36,565 nt of DNA from Candidatus Kuenenia stuttgartensis (GCA_945883745.1 CAMCYH010000024.1:1-36565), one strand, 5' to 3'; numbered from the stretch's first letter, positions 15,489 to 23,818 are shown. Notes: generated by a model from the letters alone, not told the origin. Program-made: numbers and translations.

Positions 15489-16597
15489 AGATCCGTTGCA
15501 CGAAGGAGCCCCTCCTGGCGGCCCTGCAGAGCGCTGCCGTCGTGGTGCCGGCCCGCTCACCCAAGCCGGTGCTTACCAATGTCAAACTCGAGGCGCGCGA
15601 GGGGACGGCCGTGCTTTCCGCCACCGATCTCGAACTGGGCATCCGCACCGAGGTGGAAGGTGTCGAGACATCGGCGGCCGGAGCCGTGTTGCTCCCAAGC
15701 GGACGGCTGATGGCGATCGTTCGTGAGAGCGCCGCCGGCACGGTGTTCGACATTCACTCCGATGGCAATGCAGCCGTCGTGAAGGCGCCGCGGAGCGAGT
15801 TTCGGCTTCCGGCAGAAGACCCGCTCGAGTTTCCGTCGGTGGCCTCGTTTCCGAGTGAGGCCTGTTTCGAACTCACCACACCACTGGTGCGCGAGCTCGT
15901 GAAGCGTACGGTGTTCGCCACCGACAATGAGTCGAGCCGCTACGCCCTGGGGGGTGTGCTCGTGGAACTCTCTGGAAACACCGTGATCGCGGTGGGCACA
16001 GATGGCCGCCGCTTGGCCAAGATGGAGGGGCCGGCGGTCGCGACGGGCGGCAGCCCAGCCGATGTCCAGCCGATCGTGCCGGCCCGCGCCATGCAGCTCA
16101 TTGAGCGATGTCTCGGCGCCGCCGACATGCCGGTGCATCTCGCCGTGCATCCGAGTGAGATCCTCGTGAAGACAGGTCCGACGACGATTTCAGCCCGGCT
16201 CGTCGAAGGCCGCTTCCCTCGCTGGCGAGACGTGTTTCCGGAGCGGCCCGAAGCAATGCAGGTGTCGCTCCTGGCGGGGCCGCTCCTGGCGGCCGTGCGG
16301 CAGGCGGCGATCGTGACAAGCGAGCAGTCAAAAGGGGTCGATTTCGCATTTGAGCCCGGACAACTCGTGCTTTCTGGCCGCTCGGCTGAAAGTGGTGAGA
16401 GCCGGATTGAGATGCCGATCGACCATGCCGGCCCAACGGTCAGGATCAAGATGGACCCGCGGTTCGTGAGTGATTTTCTCCGTGTTCTCGATGGTGCTGT
16501 CTCGATCACCGTCGAACTCACTGACGGCCAAAGCGCCTGCGTCTGCCGTACCGACGACGGCTACGGCTATGTCATCATGCCGCTGGCGGCCGACTGA
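15485..16597 (+). CDS. dnaN: DNA polymerase III sliding clamp (beta subunit)
   Basis: A 370-residue beta clamp with three repeated domains of about 120 residues each, forming the dimeric ring that tethers the replicative polymerase to DNA. The N-terminus (MKIRCTKEPLL, then KPVLTNVKLEA and ATDLELGIRTEVEG) and the C-terminal end (VIMPLAAD) are typical; the central DGRRLAKMEG and LVEGRFPRW blocks lie where expected. Length is normal. In-frame stop TGA at 15458-15460 and no other NTG before 15485 fix the start. dciA begins 1 nt after its stop and gyrB 33 nt after dciA, so the three form one operon. dnaA, the common upstream neighbour, is absent. Confidence 0.95.
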   Translation: MKIRCTKEPLLAALQSAAVVVPARSPKPVLTNVKLEAREGTAVLSATDLELGIRTEVEGVETSAAGAVLLPSGRLMAIVRESAAGTVFDIHSDGNAAVVKAPRSEFRLPAEDPLEFPSVASFPSEACFELTTPLVRELVKRTVFATDNESSRYALGGVLVELSGNTVIAVGTDGRRLAKMEGPAVATGGSPADVQPIVPARAMQLIERCLGAADMPVHLAVHPSEILVKTGPTTISARLVEGRFPRWRDVFPERPEAMQVSLLAGPLLAAVRQAAIVTSEQSKGVDFAFEPGQLVLSGRSAESGESRIEMPIDHAGPTVRIKMDPRFVSDFLRVLDGAVSITVELTDGQSACVCRTDDGYGYVIMPLAAD

Positions 16598-16598
16598 C

Positions 16599-16928
16599 AT
16601 GCAGCATGAATCGTCACGATCGCCGTCTGGTCCGCGTGCCATGAAGAGCCTCATGACCAGGCTGATGGCCCGCACGGGTTACGATCGTGAACAGGCGACC
16701 ACAGGGCTCGCGGCGGCCTGGGACGAGGCGGCCCCGGAGACGCTGAAGGGCCGTTCCCAGCCGGGTACGATTCGCCGCGGCGTGCTCGAAGTGTTCGTGA
16801 GCCATTCGGCCCACGTGCAGGAGATGGGATTTCACAAGCGTGACGTGCTGGCCCGGCTGAATGCCTTGGTGCCGGCCGAAGGCATCACCGATATCCGCTG
16901 CCGGCTTGTTGCCGACGCCGGCCGCTGA
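16599..16928 (+). CDS. dciA: DciA-like helicase-loader protein (DUF721)
   Basis: A 109-residue protein with the DUF721/DciA pattern: AAAWDEAAPETLKGRSQPG, RRGVLEVFVSHSAHVQEMGFHKRDVLARLN and a final ITDIRCRL strand. DciA is the widespread ancestral protein that helps load the replicative helicase DnaB in bacteria lacking DnaC or DnaI, and it acts with the initiation apparatus. The start ATG 16599 is 1 nt after the dnaN stop, implying translational coupling; an upstream extension inside dnaN is an artefact, and ATG 16641 is a weaker alternative. The dnaN-dciA-gyrB order is a recurring bacterial replication neighbourhood and strengthens the assignment of this short, divergent member. Confidence 0.8.
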   Translation: MQHESSRSPSGPRAMKSLMTRLMARTGYDREQATTGLAAAWDEAAPETLKGRSQPGTIRRGVLEVFVSHSAHVQEMGFHKRDVLARLNALVPAEGITDIRCRLVADAGR

Positions 16929-16961
16929 AACGACCACTGATTCTCTGGAGGTATGACCCAC

Positions 16962-19442
16962 ATGGCCGACGAGATGAGCAATTCCGAATACACGTCCGCA
17001 GACCTGAAGCACCTGTCCGACCGCGAGCATGTCCGCGAGCGATTCGGCATGTACATCGGCGACAATACGTCCCGCGGCCTGCACCATCTCGTCTACGAAG
17101 TCGTCGACAACTCGATCGACGAGTGCATGGCGAACTACGCCAAGCATGTGGGCGTGACGGTGAACGTCGACGGGAGCGTGACGGTCGAGGACGACGGCCG
17201 CGGCATTCCGGTCGACCGTCACCCGCAACTCTCCGAGGAGATGGAACGTGACGTCTCGACGCTCGAGGGGGTGATGACCGTCCTCAAGTTCGGCGGCAAG
17301 TTCGAAAAAGGGGCCTATCAGACGTCAGGTGGCCTCCATGGCGTGGGCGTGACGGTGGTCAACTTTCTCTCCGAGTGGTGCGAGGTGGAAGTTTCCCGCG
17401 AGGGGCATGTCTGGCAGCAGGAATACCAACGGGGCGAGCCGACCGGCCCGGTGCGGAAGATGGGTACGACTGCGCGGACTGGCACGAAGACGACCTTCAA
17501 GCCGGACCCGCAGATTTTTCCGCAGACCAAGTTCTCGTGGGACATCCTCTCCCGCCGGCTGCGTGAGTTGGCGTTTCTGAACTCGGGCGTGCGGATCACG
17601 TTCGCCGATGCCGCGACGGGCTCGAGCGAGGAGTATTTCTACGAACGCGGTGTCGAAGAATTCGTCGAGCACCTGAACAAGGCGAGCGACCCGATCCACT
17701 CCGATGTGATCACGATCAAGGGGGCGGGCGACGGCGTCACGTGGGATATCGCGCTTCAGTACACCGGCGAATACACCGAAAGCCTCCACAGCTACGTCAA
17801 CAACATCTCGACGACCGAGGGGGGCACCCACGTCTCCGGATTTCGCTCCGCACTCACGCGAGCCCTCAATGCCTACGGGAAGAAGAGCGGTATCTACAAG
17901 GATCTCGTGCCCACCGGTGATGACATCCGTGAGGGGCTCACGGCCGTGATCAGCGTGCGTGTGCCCCACCCACAGTTCGAGGGGCAGACGAAGACGAAGC
18001 TCGGCAACGGTGAGGTCGAGGGGATCATCAACTCGGCCGTCGGCGACTTCCTTTCCAAATATCTCGAGGAGCATCCCAAGAGCGCTAGGGCGATCATCCA
18101 GAAGGGCGTGCTGGCCGCCGAGGCCCGCGAGGCCGCGAAGAAGGCAAAGGCATTGCTTCGCGAGCGGAAGGGCGCCCTCTCTGGCGGCGGGCTGCCGGGC
18201 AAACTTCGTGACTGCACCAGCCGCGACGTGGAGAAGTGCGAGCTCTACCTGGTGGAGGGTGATTCGGCCGGCGGCAGTGCCGAGGGGGGCCGCCACCGCG
18301 AATACCAGGCGATCCTCCCGTTGCGGGGCAAGATCATCAATGCCTACAAGAGCCGCGACGACAAGGTGCTGGCCAACGAGGAGGTCCGCAGCGTGATCTC
18401 GGCGATCGGTGCCGGAATCGGCGAGGAGGCCGACCTGTCGAAGCGACGGTACGACAAGGTCGTGATCATGACCGACGCCGACGTCGACGGCTCCCACATC
18501 CGCACGCTCCTGCTCACGTTTTTCTACCGGCAGATGTACCGGCTCGTGGCCGAGGGGCATGTCTACGTGGCCCAGCCGCCACTGTTCCGGGTGCGGAGCA
18601 AGAAGCAGGTCTATTACGTGCAGACCGAGGAGGAGATGAAGAACCAGCTCCTTGATCAGGGGCTCGGCGAAGGGGTCTTCTTTCCGGGCGACGGCCGCGA
18701 GATCGCCGGCGACGAGATGCAGAAACTCTGCCGTACGCTCTCCGGGCTCGAAGATGCGTTGCTGGCGCTCGAGCGGCGGGGCATCAGCCTTCGCGACCAT
18801 GCGGCCCGTCGTGATTCAGCCACGGGCAAGCTGCCGCTCTACCACGTCTACTACGGGCTGGAAGAGCGGTGGTTTACGAGCCGCGACGATCTCGAGGCCT
18901 TCGTGAAGACGAAGGAGCAGGCCGCCGGCGGGGAACTCCAGATGGGGCGTGCCGAAGAGGCCGCGGCCGCCGGTGACCCAACGCCCGGCACGGCGCCCGG
19001 CACCGGTGTCGACCAGCTCGTGGTGATCGACCTGCACGAAGTCCGCAGCATCAACGCGGGCCTCAAGGAGCTTGAGGCGATGGGATTCGACGCCGAGGCC
19101 CTCATGCCGCAGGATCGCACCGGCCGCGAGGAGGCCCGCTACACGCTCCGGCGTGGTGAAAATGAGATCGGCCTGGAAGATCTCCGTGGACTGCTGACGG
19201 CGGTGCGTAGGGCCGGTGAAAAAGGCCTCTCGATCACCCGCTTCAAGGGTCTGGGTGAAATGAACGCGGAGGAGTTGCGGGAGACGACGCTCGATCCGGC
19301 CAACCGCACGCTTCTGCGGGTGACGATGACCGATGCGGCGGCCGCGGACGATCTCTTCCGTGTGTTGATGGGGGAGAAGGTTGAGCCCCGCCGCGAGTTT
19401 ATCGAGCGGCATGCCCTCGACGTGAAGAACCTCGACGTCTGA
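16962..19442 (+). CDS. gyrB: DNA gyrase subunit B
   Basis: An 826-residue type IIA topoisomerase ATPase subunit. The GHKL domain shows EVVDNSIDE (E46 general base, N50), EDDGRGIPV (76-84) and GGLHGVG (123-129). The transducer follows, then the TOPRIM domain with LVEGDSAGGSA, LPLRGKI and DADVDGSHIRTLLLTFFYR, and the C-terminal FKGLGEMNAEELRETT tail. Compared with short GyrB proteins of about 640 residues it has an extra block of roughly 160 residues between the TOPRIM end and the tail (about residues 570-735), Ala/Gly/Pro-rich in part; GyrB insertions at a similar place are known in other phyla. Start: GGAGGT at 16947-16952 is 9 nt before ATG 16962 and only 0-1 nt from ATG 16953, so 16962 is preferred. 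With GyrA it introduces negative supercoils; gyrA is not in the window. Confidence 0.95.
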   Translation: MADEMSNSEYTSADLKHLSDREHVRERFGMYIGDNTSRGLHHLVYEVVDNSIDECMANYAKHVGVTVNVDGSVTVEDDGRGIPVDRHPQLSEEMERDVSTLEGVMTVLKFGGKFEKGAYQTSGGLHGVGVTVVNFLSEWCEVEVSREGHVWQQEYQRGEPTGPVRKMGTTARTGTKTTFKPDPQIFPQTKFSWDILSRRLRELAFLNSGVRITFADAATGSSEEYFYERGVEEFVEHLNKASDPIHSDVITIKGAGDGVTWDIALQYTGEYTESLHSYVNNISTTEGGTHVSGFRSALTRALNAYGKKSGIYKDLVPTGDDIREGLTAVISVRVPHPQFEGQTKTKLGNGEVEGIINSAVGDFLSKYLEEHPKSARAIIQKGVLAAEAREAAKKAKALLRERKGALSGGGLPGKLRDCTSRDVEKCELYLVEGDSAGGSAEGGRHREYQAILPLRGKIINAYKSRDDKVLANEEVRSVISAIGAGIGEEADLSKRRYDKVVIMTDADVDGSHIRTLLLTFFYRQMYRLVAEGHVYVAQPPLFRVRSKKQVYYVQTEEEMKNQLLDQGLGEGVFFPGDGREIAGDEMQKLCRTLSGLEDALLALERRGISLRDHAARRDSATGKLPLYHVYYGLEERWFTSRDDLEAFVKTKEQAAGGELQMGRAEEAAAAGDPTPGTAPGTGVDQLVVIDLHEVRSINAGLKELEAMGFDAEALMPQDRTGREEARYTLRRGENEIGLEDLRGLLTAVRRAGEKGLSITRFKGLGEMNAEELRETTLDPANRTLLRVTMTDAAAADDLFRVLMGEKVEPRREFIERHALDVKNLDV

Positions 19443-19692
19443 CTGCACGCCGGAAAAGCCGCCAGGCGCAAGCCCGCGGGATGTGGACCAACTAGCGCCG
19501 CTACAGTCCACCGGGCTCGCGCCCGGTGCTGAGTGGGATGCTGCGAACTATCGCGCCACCCCGCATTGCCCGCCTGGAGGGCGGGCTTACGAGTGCGAAC
19601 GGAGGTTCGCGAAGAAACCTGAGGCCAGGATGGCGAGGGTTTCGTAAAGCCAGCCGCCAGGCGCAAGCCCGCGGGATGCGCATCGGCGTTAA
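19443..19692. repeat. Cluster of GC-rich hairpin repeats after gyrB (copy 3)
   Basis: This gap between convergent gyrB and an outer-membrane protein gene is almost filled by repeats. Identical 27-bp units lie at 19457-19483 and 19652-19678, each holding the core AGGCGCAAGCCCGCGGG. Between them lie a hairpin ACCGGGC-tcgc-GCCCGGT at 19510-19527 (same core in inverted orientation) and GCCCGCC-tggag-GGCGGGC at 19568-19586. The segment near 19621-19636 is an inverted relative of 12939-12953. The position suits a two-way 3'-end element. The identical units make it a candidate for recent duplication. Confidence 0.7.
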
Positions 19693-20526
19693 TCAGTACC
19701 GGATCGCCAGACCGGCGTCGGAGAAGAAATTGGCGGCGTCGGCCGTGAGGCCCCAGCCGACGCGGAGACCGAGTTCGACATTCTCACCGAGGATGATGTG
19801 GGTGCCCGGGCTCAGGAATGGACGATTCACGTCGTCGATGAGCCCCTGCGTGAACGTGCCGAAGTATTCGGCATGCACCTCCCACCGCTCTGTGACCGGC
19901 AGCCGCAGCACCACCGACGGCCCCCACCGGCTGAACCAGGCCGTGTCGCTCTCCGCGTAGGCGTAGCGCATGGCCGCGTCACACCGCCACCCCGCGGGAA
20001 ACTCCCAGCCAAACACGGTGGTCGCCACCGGCTCGGTGCCGAACTCCTCGCCGTACATCGGCGTGGTCGCCTCCATGATGAAGCAGCTTTCCGGAAGGAT
20101 GCCGTCCTGCTGCGACGTCTTCAGCTTGAAGCCGTAGAGGAAGTTGGATTCGTAGAGTGTGTTGCCACCAACTGGGAGCTCACCCGCTTCGACGCTCGTC
20201 ACGACGTTGCCCTGCGAGCCCACCGAGTAGTTCACCCCCAGCCGCCACTCGAACCACTCGCTGCGGCCGATCCGACAGAGCAGCTCGGGATAGCTGTTGG
20301 TGGGCAGACCCTCACGATTGTCGATGTAGACATGCGACATCTCCCACAGTGCCGTGCCCGGGTCGATGCAAAAGGTCGACGGGGTGAAGGCGTCGCGGTC
20401 GGTGTGGAGTTCGATCGACTCGATGGCCTGTGCCGGGAACGACACCATGCCGAGGCAAAGGGCCACACAGACCAGGGCGCACGCGGTGCGGGCTACCGCG
20501 CACAGTGGAGAGAGCCAGCGATTCAT
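19693..20526 (-). CDS. Predicted outer-membrane beta-barrel protein
   Basis: A 277-residue exported protein. After a signal peptide (CALVCVALCLGMVSFPAQA, cleavage near residue 36) come alternating-hydrophobicity strands: WFEWRLGVNYSVG, LYGFKLKTSQQDG, ATTVFGWEFPAGW, AMRYAYAES, SVVLRLPVTERWEVHAEYFGTF, VELGLRVGWGL and an end in GLAIRY with a C-terminal aromatic residue. This fits the small transporter-like barrels found in planctomycetes and the MetA-pathway phenol-degradation family, but I cannot name a substrate. The true start is ATG 20526 (MNRWLSPL); upstream in-frame sequence up to 20682 lacks a signal and crosses a repeat. It lies 237 nt downstream of the AraC-type regulator on the same strand, but the repeat between makes co-transcription doubtful. 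Confidence 0.7.
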   Translation of the reverse strand: MNRWLSPLCAVARTACALVCVALCLGMVSFPAQAIESIELHTDRDAFTPSTFCIDPGTALWEMSHVYIDNREGLPTNSYPELLCRIGRSEWFEWRLGVNYSVGSQGNVVTSVEAGELPVGGNTLYESNFLYGFKLKTSQQDGILPESCFIMEATTPMYGEEFGTEPVATTVFGWEFPAGWRCDAAMRYAYAESDTAWFSRWGPSVVLRLPVTERWEVHAEYFGTFTQGLIDDVNRPFLSPGTHIILGENVELGLRVGWGLTADAANFFSDAGLAIRY

Positions 20527-20763
20527 ACCGAGAAAGTCGGTTCTACAGTTGCCGGATGACGCAACCGATCCGCATGATCGGGAGATTCTTTTCCAATGGC
20601 GTGGCTTCCCCAGGTTGCCTCGTTGCCCGACAGCCATGCGATTCGCGGTTTTCGCCGGGCTGGGGAACCCAACAGGAAGCACCGGGGCGCAAGCCCGATG
20701 GATAGCGGCGGCGCCGGGTGGTGCGTCATCCCACGGGCTTGCTGTCGGAAGCTTGGGCCAGTG
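20527..20763. repeat. Intergenic region with GC-rich repeat (copy 4)
   Basis: The segment 20677-20762 resembles the repeat at 1431-1530: an AACAGGAAGCACC start, the core GGGGCGCAAGCCC at 20684-20696, GCGGCGGCGC, an inverted half CCACGGGCTTGC near 20730, and CTTGGGCC at the end. Relative to the first copy about 8 bp are missing in the right half. The rest (20527-20676) shows no gene or recognisable signal apart from serving as leader of the barrel-protein gene. Confidence 0.55.
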
Positions 20764-21654
20764 CTATGGGCGGGAGCGAAAGTCGCTGGGAGAGATGCCC
20801 GCCACTCGCTTGAATGTCCGCGAAAACTGATACGGGTCGGCAAAGCCCAGGCGGGCGGCTGCCTGCCGCACCTGCAGCCGATCGTGCGTGAGCAGGTCGG
20901 CGGCGAGGTTCATCCGCTGCCTGAGCAGGTACCGGTAGGGGCTCTGCTCTCCGAACCGCCGAAACAGCCGGCAGGCATAGGCGGTCGAAATGCCGAATTC
21001 GGCAGCCGCCATCTCGATCGACACGAGTCGCTGCCGATCATCGGTCAGGAATTGCTTGAATCGCTCGAACGTGCGGCGGGCCGCAAGTTCACCCGACTCG
21101 GCAGGGAGCGTCCGCTCGGCGATCTTCGTGAGCAACACGCCGAGTAACTGGCCGCAGAGGCTTTGGCTATGGGGGGAAGGGCTCAGGCCGCACTGTTGGA
21201 CGATGTCGAATACAGCCTGGATTTCAGCGGCCGGAGCGACCGTGAGGTGGCTGCCTGGTGAGAGCCTCGCTCCCCGCAGGCGATCCAGCGCCTCGCTGCC
21301 GATGAAGTCGATGTAGTACTTGCGCAGCCGTTGCCGCGGATCGGTCTTGATCGTGTGCGGTACGCCGGGGCCGTAAGTAAAGACCGACCCGGGCCCGAGT
21401 GCCGCCTCGCGGCCGCCAAGCACCGCGGAGCCTCGGCCGGCCGCCACAAACTCGAGGCAGAAGTACGGAAAGTCGTTCCGTTCCACGAGATAATCGCTGC
21501 GCACCTGTTCCTCGCCACCGCAGACCACGGTCACTGGCCGTGAAGCCACCGGCCGCAGGTCAAGAAAGTAGCGATGTGACTTGACGACCTGCCGCGAGAC
21601 AAACGCTGGCAAGCCGCTATCGCGTCGCTTCTGGGGAAGGCGGGGTCTGGCCAT
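20764..21654 (-). CDS. AraC-family transcriptional regulator
   Basis: A 296-residue regulator with an N-terminal cupin-like sugar-sensing domain (about 20-160, with FPYFCLEFVAAGRGSAVLGG and the GSVFTYGPGVPHTI strand pair) and a C-terminal AraC DNA-binding domain (about 195-296) with two helix-turn-helices, the second carrying the signature AAARLGFADPYQFSRTFKR and GISPSDFR. It is transcribed away from the sugar operon starting at 21727, with 72 bp between. That gap holds two direct GGTCAAGAAT copies 21 bp apart, the layout used by AraC-type activators, so it is likely the sugar-responsive activator of the operon. ATG 21654 is the best start: MARPRLPQKR leads directly into the sensing domain. 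Longer in-frame starts (21693, 21867) would overlap the neighbouring operon's promoter or gene. Confidence 0.88.
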   Translation of the reverse strand: MARPRLPQKRRDSGLPAFVSRQVVKSHRYFLDLRPVASRPVTVVCGGEEQVRSDYLVERNDFPYFCLEFVAAGRGSAVLGGREAALGPGSVFTYGPGVPHTIKTDPRQRLRKYYIDFIGSEALDRLRGARLSPGSHLTVAPAAEIQAVFDIVQQCGLSPSPHSQSLCGQLLGVLLTKIAERTLPAESGELAARRTFERFKQFLTDDRQRLVSIEMAAAEFGISTAYACRLFRRFGEQSPYRYLLRQRMNLAADLLTHDRLQVRQAAARLGFADPYQFSRTFKRVAGISPSDFRSRP

Positions 21655-21656
21655 GA

Positions 21657-21687
21657 GGTCAAGAATAGCTATCCACCGGTCAAGAAT
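21657..21687. promoter_or_regulatory. AraC-type operator: two direct GGTCAAGAAT repeats
   Basis: GGTCAAGAAT occurs at 21657-21666 and again at 21678-21687, exactly 21 bp apart, so both copies face the same side of the helix. This is the spacing seen for AraC-family half-sites. They lie between the regulator and the uxaE-type operon. A weak GATAGG -10-like hexamer at 21713-21718 is about 25 bp downstream of the second copy, but it would leave almost no leader before ATG 21727, so the actual start site is uncertain. Confidence 0.6.
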
Positions 21688-21726
21688 CACCATTCCACGA
21701 TCGCCCGCGAACGATAGGCTGGCGTC

Positions 21727-22974
21727 ATGAAAACCCTTCCTCGATTCTCCTTCGGCGTAGGCGACCGCTTTGCTCACGAGGCCGAGGCCCAACTCGCCGC
21801 GTTCGAGCGGCTGGCTGCCGCGGGCATCGTCGTCGCCCCGGTGTGGAACAAGTCGAACCGCGAGCATTCATTCATCGGCAGCGAGCCGGCGAGTGTGCGG
21901 GCGGCGGCGGCGGCGGCAGTCGCCGCGCGAAACTGGTCGCACCCATGGTTTGTCGATGCCGATCACATCCGACTCGACACGGTCGACCGGTTTCTCGAGT
22001 CCAGCGACTTCTTCACGATCGACGTGGCCGACAGCATCGGCAGGCCGGCGGCCGATGCCGACGTGCGGGCGTTCGTCACCCGCCATCCTGAACTCGCTAA
22101 GCCGCTCTCCGTACCCGGCATCACGAAGGTGATCCGGATGTCGGAAGAGAGCCTCGCCGCGATCGCTCGAAACTATCTGCTGGCCTGCCGCGAGGCGGGA
22201 GAGATCTTCCGGCATATTCAAGCGCGGCGTGGCGACGACATCGTGATCGAAGTGAGCATGGACGAGACCGATGCGCCGCAGACACCGCCGCAGCTGCTGG
22301 TCATTCTGGCCCTGTTGGCCGAGGAGAAGATTCCGCTCCAGACGATCGCGCCCAAGTTCACCGGCCGGTTCAATAAGGGTGTCGACTACGTGGGCGACCT
22401 TGCCCAGTTTGAGCAGGAGTTTTCCGACGACGTGGCCGTGTGCCGCTTTGCGGTGCAACAGTTCGGGCTGCCCGAGTCGCTCAAGCTCTCGGTGCATTCC
22501 GGGAGCGACAAGTTTTCGCTCTACCCCATCATCCGTCGGGTGCTCGCCGTAACCGGGGCTGGCGTACACCTCAAGACGGCTGGCACGACCTGGCTCGAAG
22601 AGGTGATCGGGTTGGCGGAGGCGGGGGGCGACGGGCTGGCCCTCGCCCGCGAGATCTATGCCTATGCCCGCGACCATGTCGACGAGTTTTGTGCCCCCTA
22701 CGCGTCGGTGATCGACATCGATCGCACGCGGCTGCCGACACAGGACGTGGTGAACGCCTGGAGCGGCTCGGAGTTTGCGGCGGCGATCCGCCATGTGCCG
22801 ACTCACCCGGCGTTCAATGCGAGCCTGCGGCAGTTGCTGCACGTGTCGTTCAAGGTGGCTGCCAAGCAGGGCTCGCGATACACGGACCTGCTCAAGGCCA
22901 ATCGCGAGATCGTGGCCAAGCAGGTGACTGACAACCTCTACGAACGGCACATGAAGCCCCTCTTCCTCCAGTAG
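21727..22974 (+). CDS. uxaE: Tagaturonate epimerase family protein (UxaE-type)
   Basis: A 415-residue protein that matches my memory of Thermotoga maritima UxaE, which epimerises D-tagaturonate to D-fructuronate at C4. Shared blocks in order are FGVGDRF (9-15), DADHIRLD (77-84), FFTIDVAD (95-102), EVSMDETDAP (175-184), FNKGVDYVGDLAQFEQE (215-231), HSGSDKFSLYP (257-267) and HLKTAGTTWLEEV (281-293). The conserved D, H and E residues would hold the metal. It is shorter than the roughly 480 residues of the T. maritima enzyme, mainly at the N-terminus. It is the first gene of the operon, next to the AraC-type regulator; the following isomerase starts 6 nt after its stop. Alternative: a related ketose or uronate epimerase with a different substrate. 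The downstream L-galactose-type enzymes, which would make D-tagaturonate, support the named activity. Confidence 0.8.
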   Translation: MKTLPRFSFGVGDRFAHEAEAQLAAFERLAAAGIVVAPVWNKSNREHSFIGSEPASVRAAAAAAVAARNWSHPWFVDADHIRLDTVDRFLESSDFFTIDVADSIGRPAADADVRAFVTRHPELAKPLSVPGITKVIRMSEESLAAIARNYLLACREAGEIFRHIQARRGDDIVIEVSMDETDAPQTPPQLLVILALLAEEKIPLQTIAPKFTGRFNKGVDYVGDLAQFEQEFSDDVAVCRFAVQQFGLPESLKLSVHSGSDKFSLYPIIRRVLAVTGAGVHLKTAGTTWLEEVIGLAEAGGDGLALAREIYAYARDHVDEFCAPYASVIDIDRTRLPTQDVVNAWSGSEFAAAIRHVPTHPAFNASLRQLLHVSFKVAAKQGSRYTDLLKANREIVAKQVTDNLYERHMKPLFLQ

Positions 22975-22980
22975 TCTCGC

Positions 22981-23793
22981 ATGCGTTCTGCCATCACGCT
23001 CTGCCTCGTGCCGGAAGCCCGCCAAGGGCCGTTCGTGTTTCACGAGGGCCTCGAGGTGGGCTGTCGCGCCGCCGCGGAGCTCGGCTTCGACGCCGTCGAG
23101 ATTTTCCCTGGGTCGGCTATGGAGGTGCCGGTGGACGAGGTGCGGCGGACAGTCACCGCACATGGCCTATCGATCGCCGCGGTGGGGACTGGAGCCGGCT
23201 GGCTGAAGCACCGTCTGCAGCTCTGTCATCCCGAAGCGTCCGTGCGTGACCGGGCCTGCGAGTTCATCGCCGCGATCATCGACGTGGCCGGTGAGCTCGG
23301 CGCTCCGGCGATCATCGGCTCCATGCAGGGCCGCTCCGGGGAGGGCGTTTCGCGCGACTCAGCCTTGGTGATGCTCGCCGATGCACTCGGCAGGCTGGGC
23401 GAGCGGGCTAGTCAGCGCGGGCAGCCACTGCTCTACGAGCCCCTTAACCGCTACGAGACCGACCTTTTCAACCGGCAGCGGGAGGCGGCCACGTTTCTCA
23501 CGCTCCACGGCCTCCACGATGTGAAGCTGCTGTGCGACCTCTTCCACATGAATATTGAGGAGGCTGACCCGGTGGCGGCGCTCGTTGCCGTTGGCGACCG
23601 TGTGGGGCATGTCCACTGGGCCGATTCCAATCGCCGCGCGATAGGAATGGGTCACACCGACCCGCGGCCGATCGTTGCCACCCTGCGCTCGATCGGCTAC
23701 ACCGGCTTTCTGTCCGCTGAAATCTTTCCGCTGCCGACCCCGCTGGATGCGGCACGGCAGTCGATCGAAAGCATTCGCACGTTGGCATCCTAA
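22981..23793 (+). CDS. TIM-barrel sugar isomerase/epimerase (AP_endonuc_2 family)
   Basis: A 270-residue xylose-isomerase-like TIM barrel, in the hydroxypyruvate isomerase / ketose 3-epimerase superfamily. The four metal ligands are visible: E153 in LYEPLNRYE, D186 in LCDLFHMN, H212 in HVHWADSNR and E247 in LSAEIFP. The NRYE and HMNIEE blocks are typical of ketose epimerases and related enzymes. The substrate cannot be read from sequence. The gene lies between the UxaE-type epimerase (6 nt) and the FucU-type mutarotase (25 nt), so it belongs to the same operon and probably handles one of the keto acids or a branch sugar of the pathway. GTG or other starts upstream are not needed: MRSAITLCLV starts the first barrel strand. 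Confidence 0.8.
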   Translation: MRSAITLCLVPEARQGPFVFHEGLEVGCRAAAELGFDAVEIFPGSAMEVPVDEVRRTVTAHGLSIAAVGTGAGWLKHRLQLCHPEASVRDRACEFIAAIIDVAGELGAPAIIGSMQGRSGEGVSRDSALVMLADALGRLGERASQRGQPLLYEPLNRYETDLFNRQREAATFLTLHGLHDVKLLCDLFHMNIEEADPVAALVAVGDRVGHVHWADSNRRAIGMGHTDPRPIVATLRSIGYTGFLSAEIFPLPTPLDAARQSIESIRTLAS

Positions 23794-23818
23794 TCATCTC
23801 ATTCGAGAGGCTTGCCCC

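Noticed and set aside
17325..18800. 491-codon minus-strand open frame inside gyrB
   Set aside because: It is the complement of a strongly conserved GyrB frame and has no recognisable motif.
19443..19692. CRISPR array suggested by the repeated 27-bp units
   Set aside because: There are only two identical units, 195 bp apart, with other hairpins between; no regular spacers and no cas genes.
21868..23163. 431-codon minus-strand frame across uxaE and the isomerase
   Set aside because: Both plus-strand genes are supported by family motifs; the antisense product has none.
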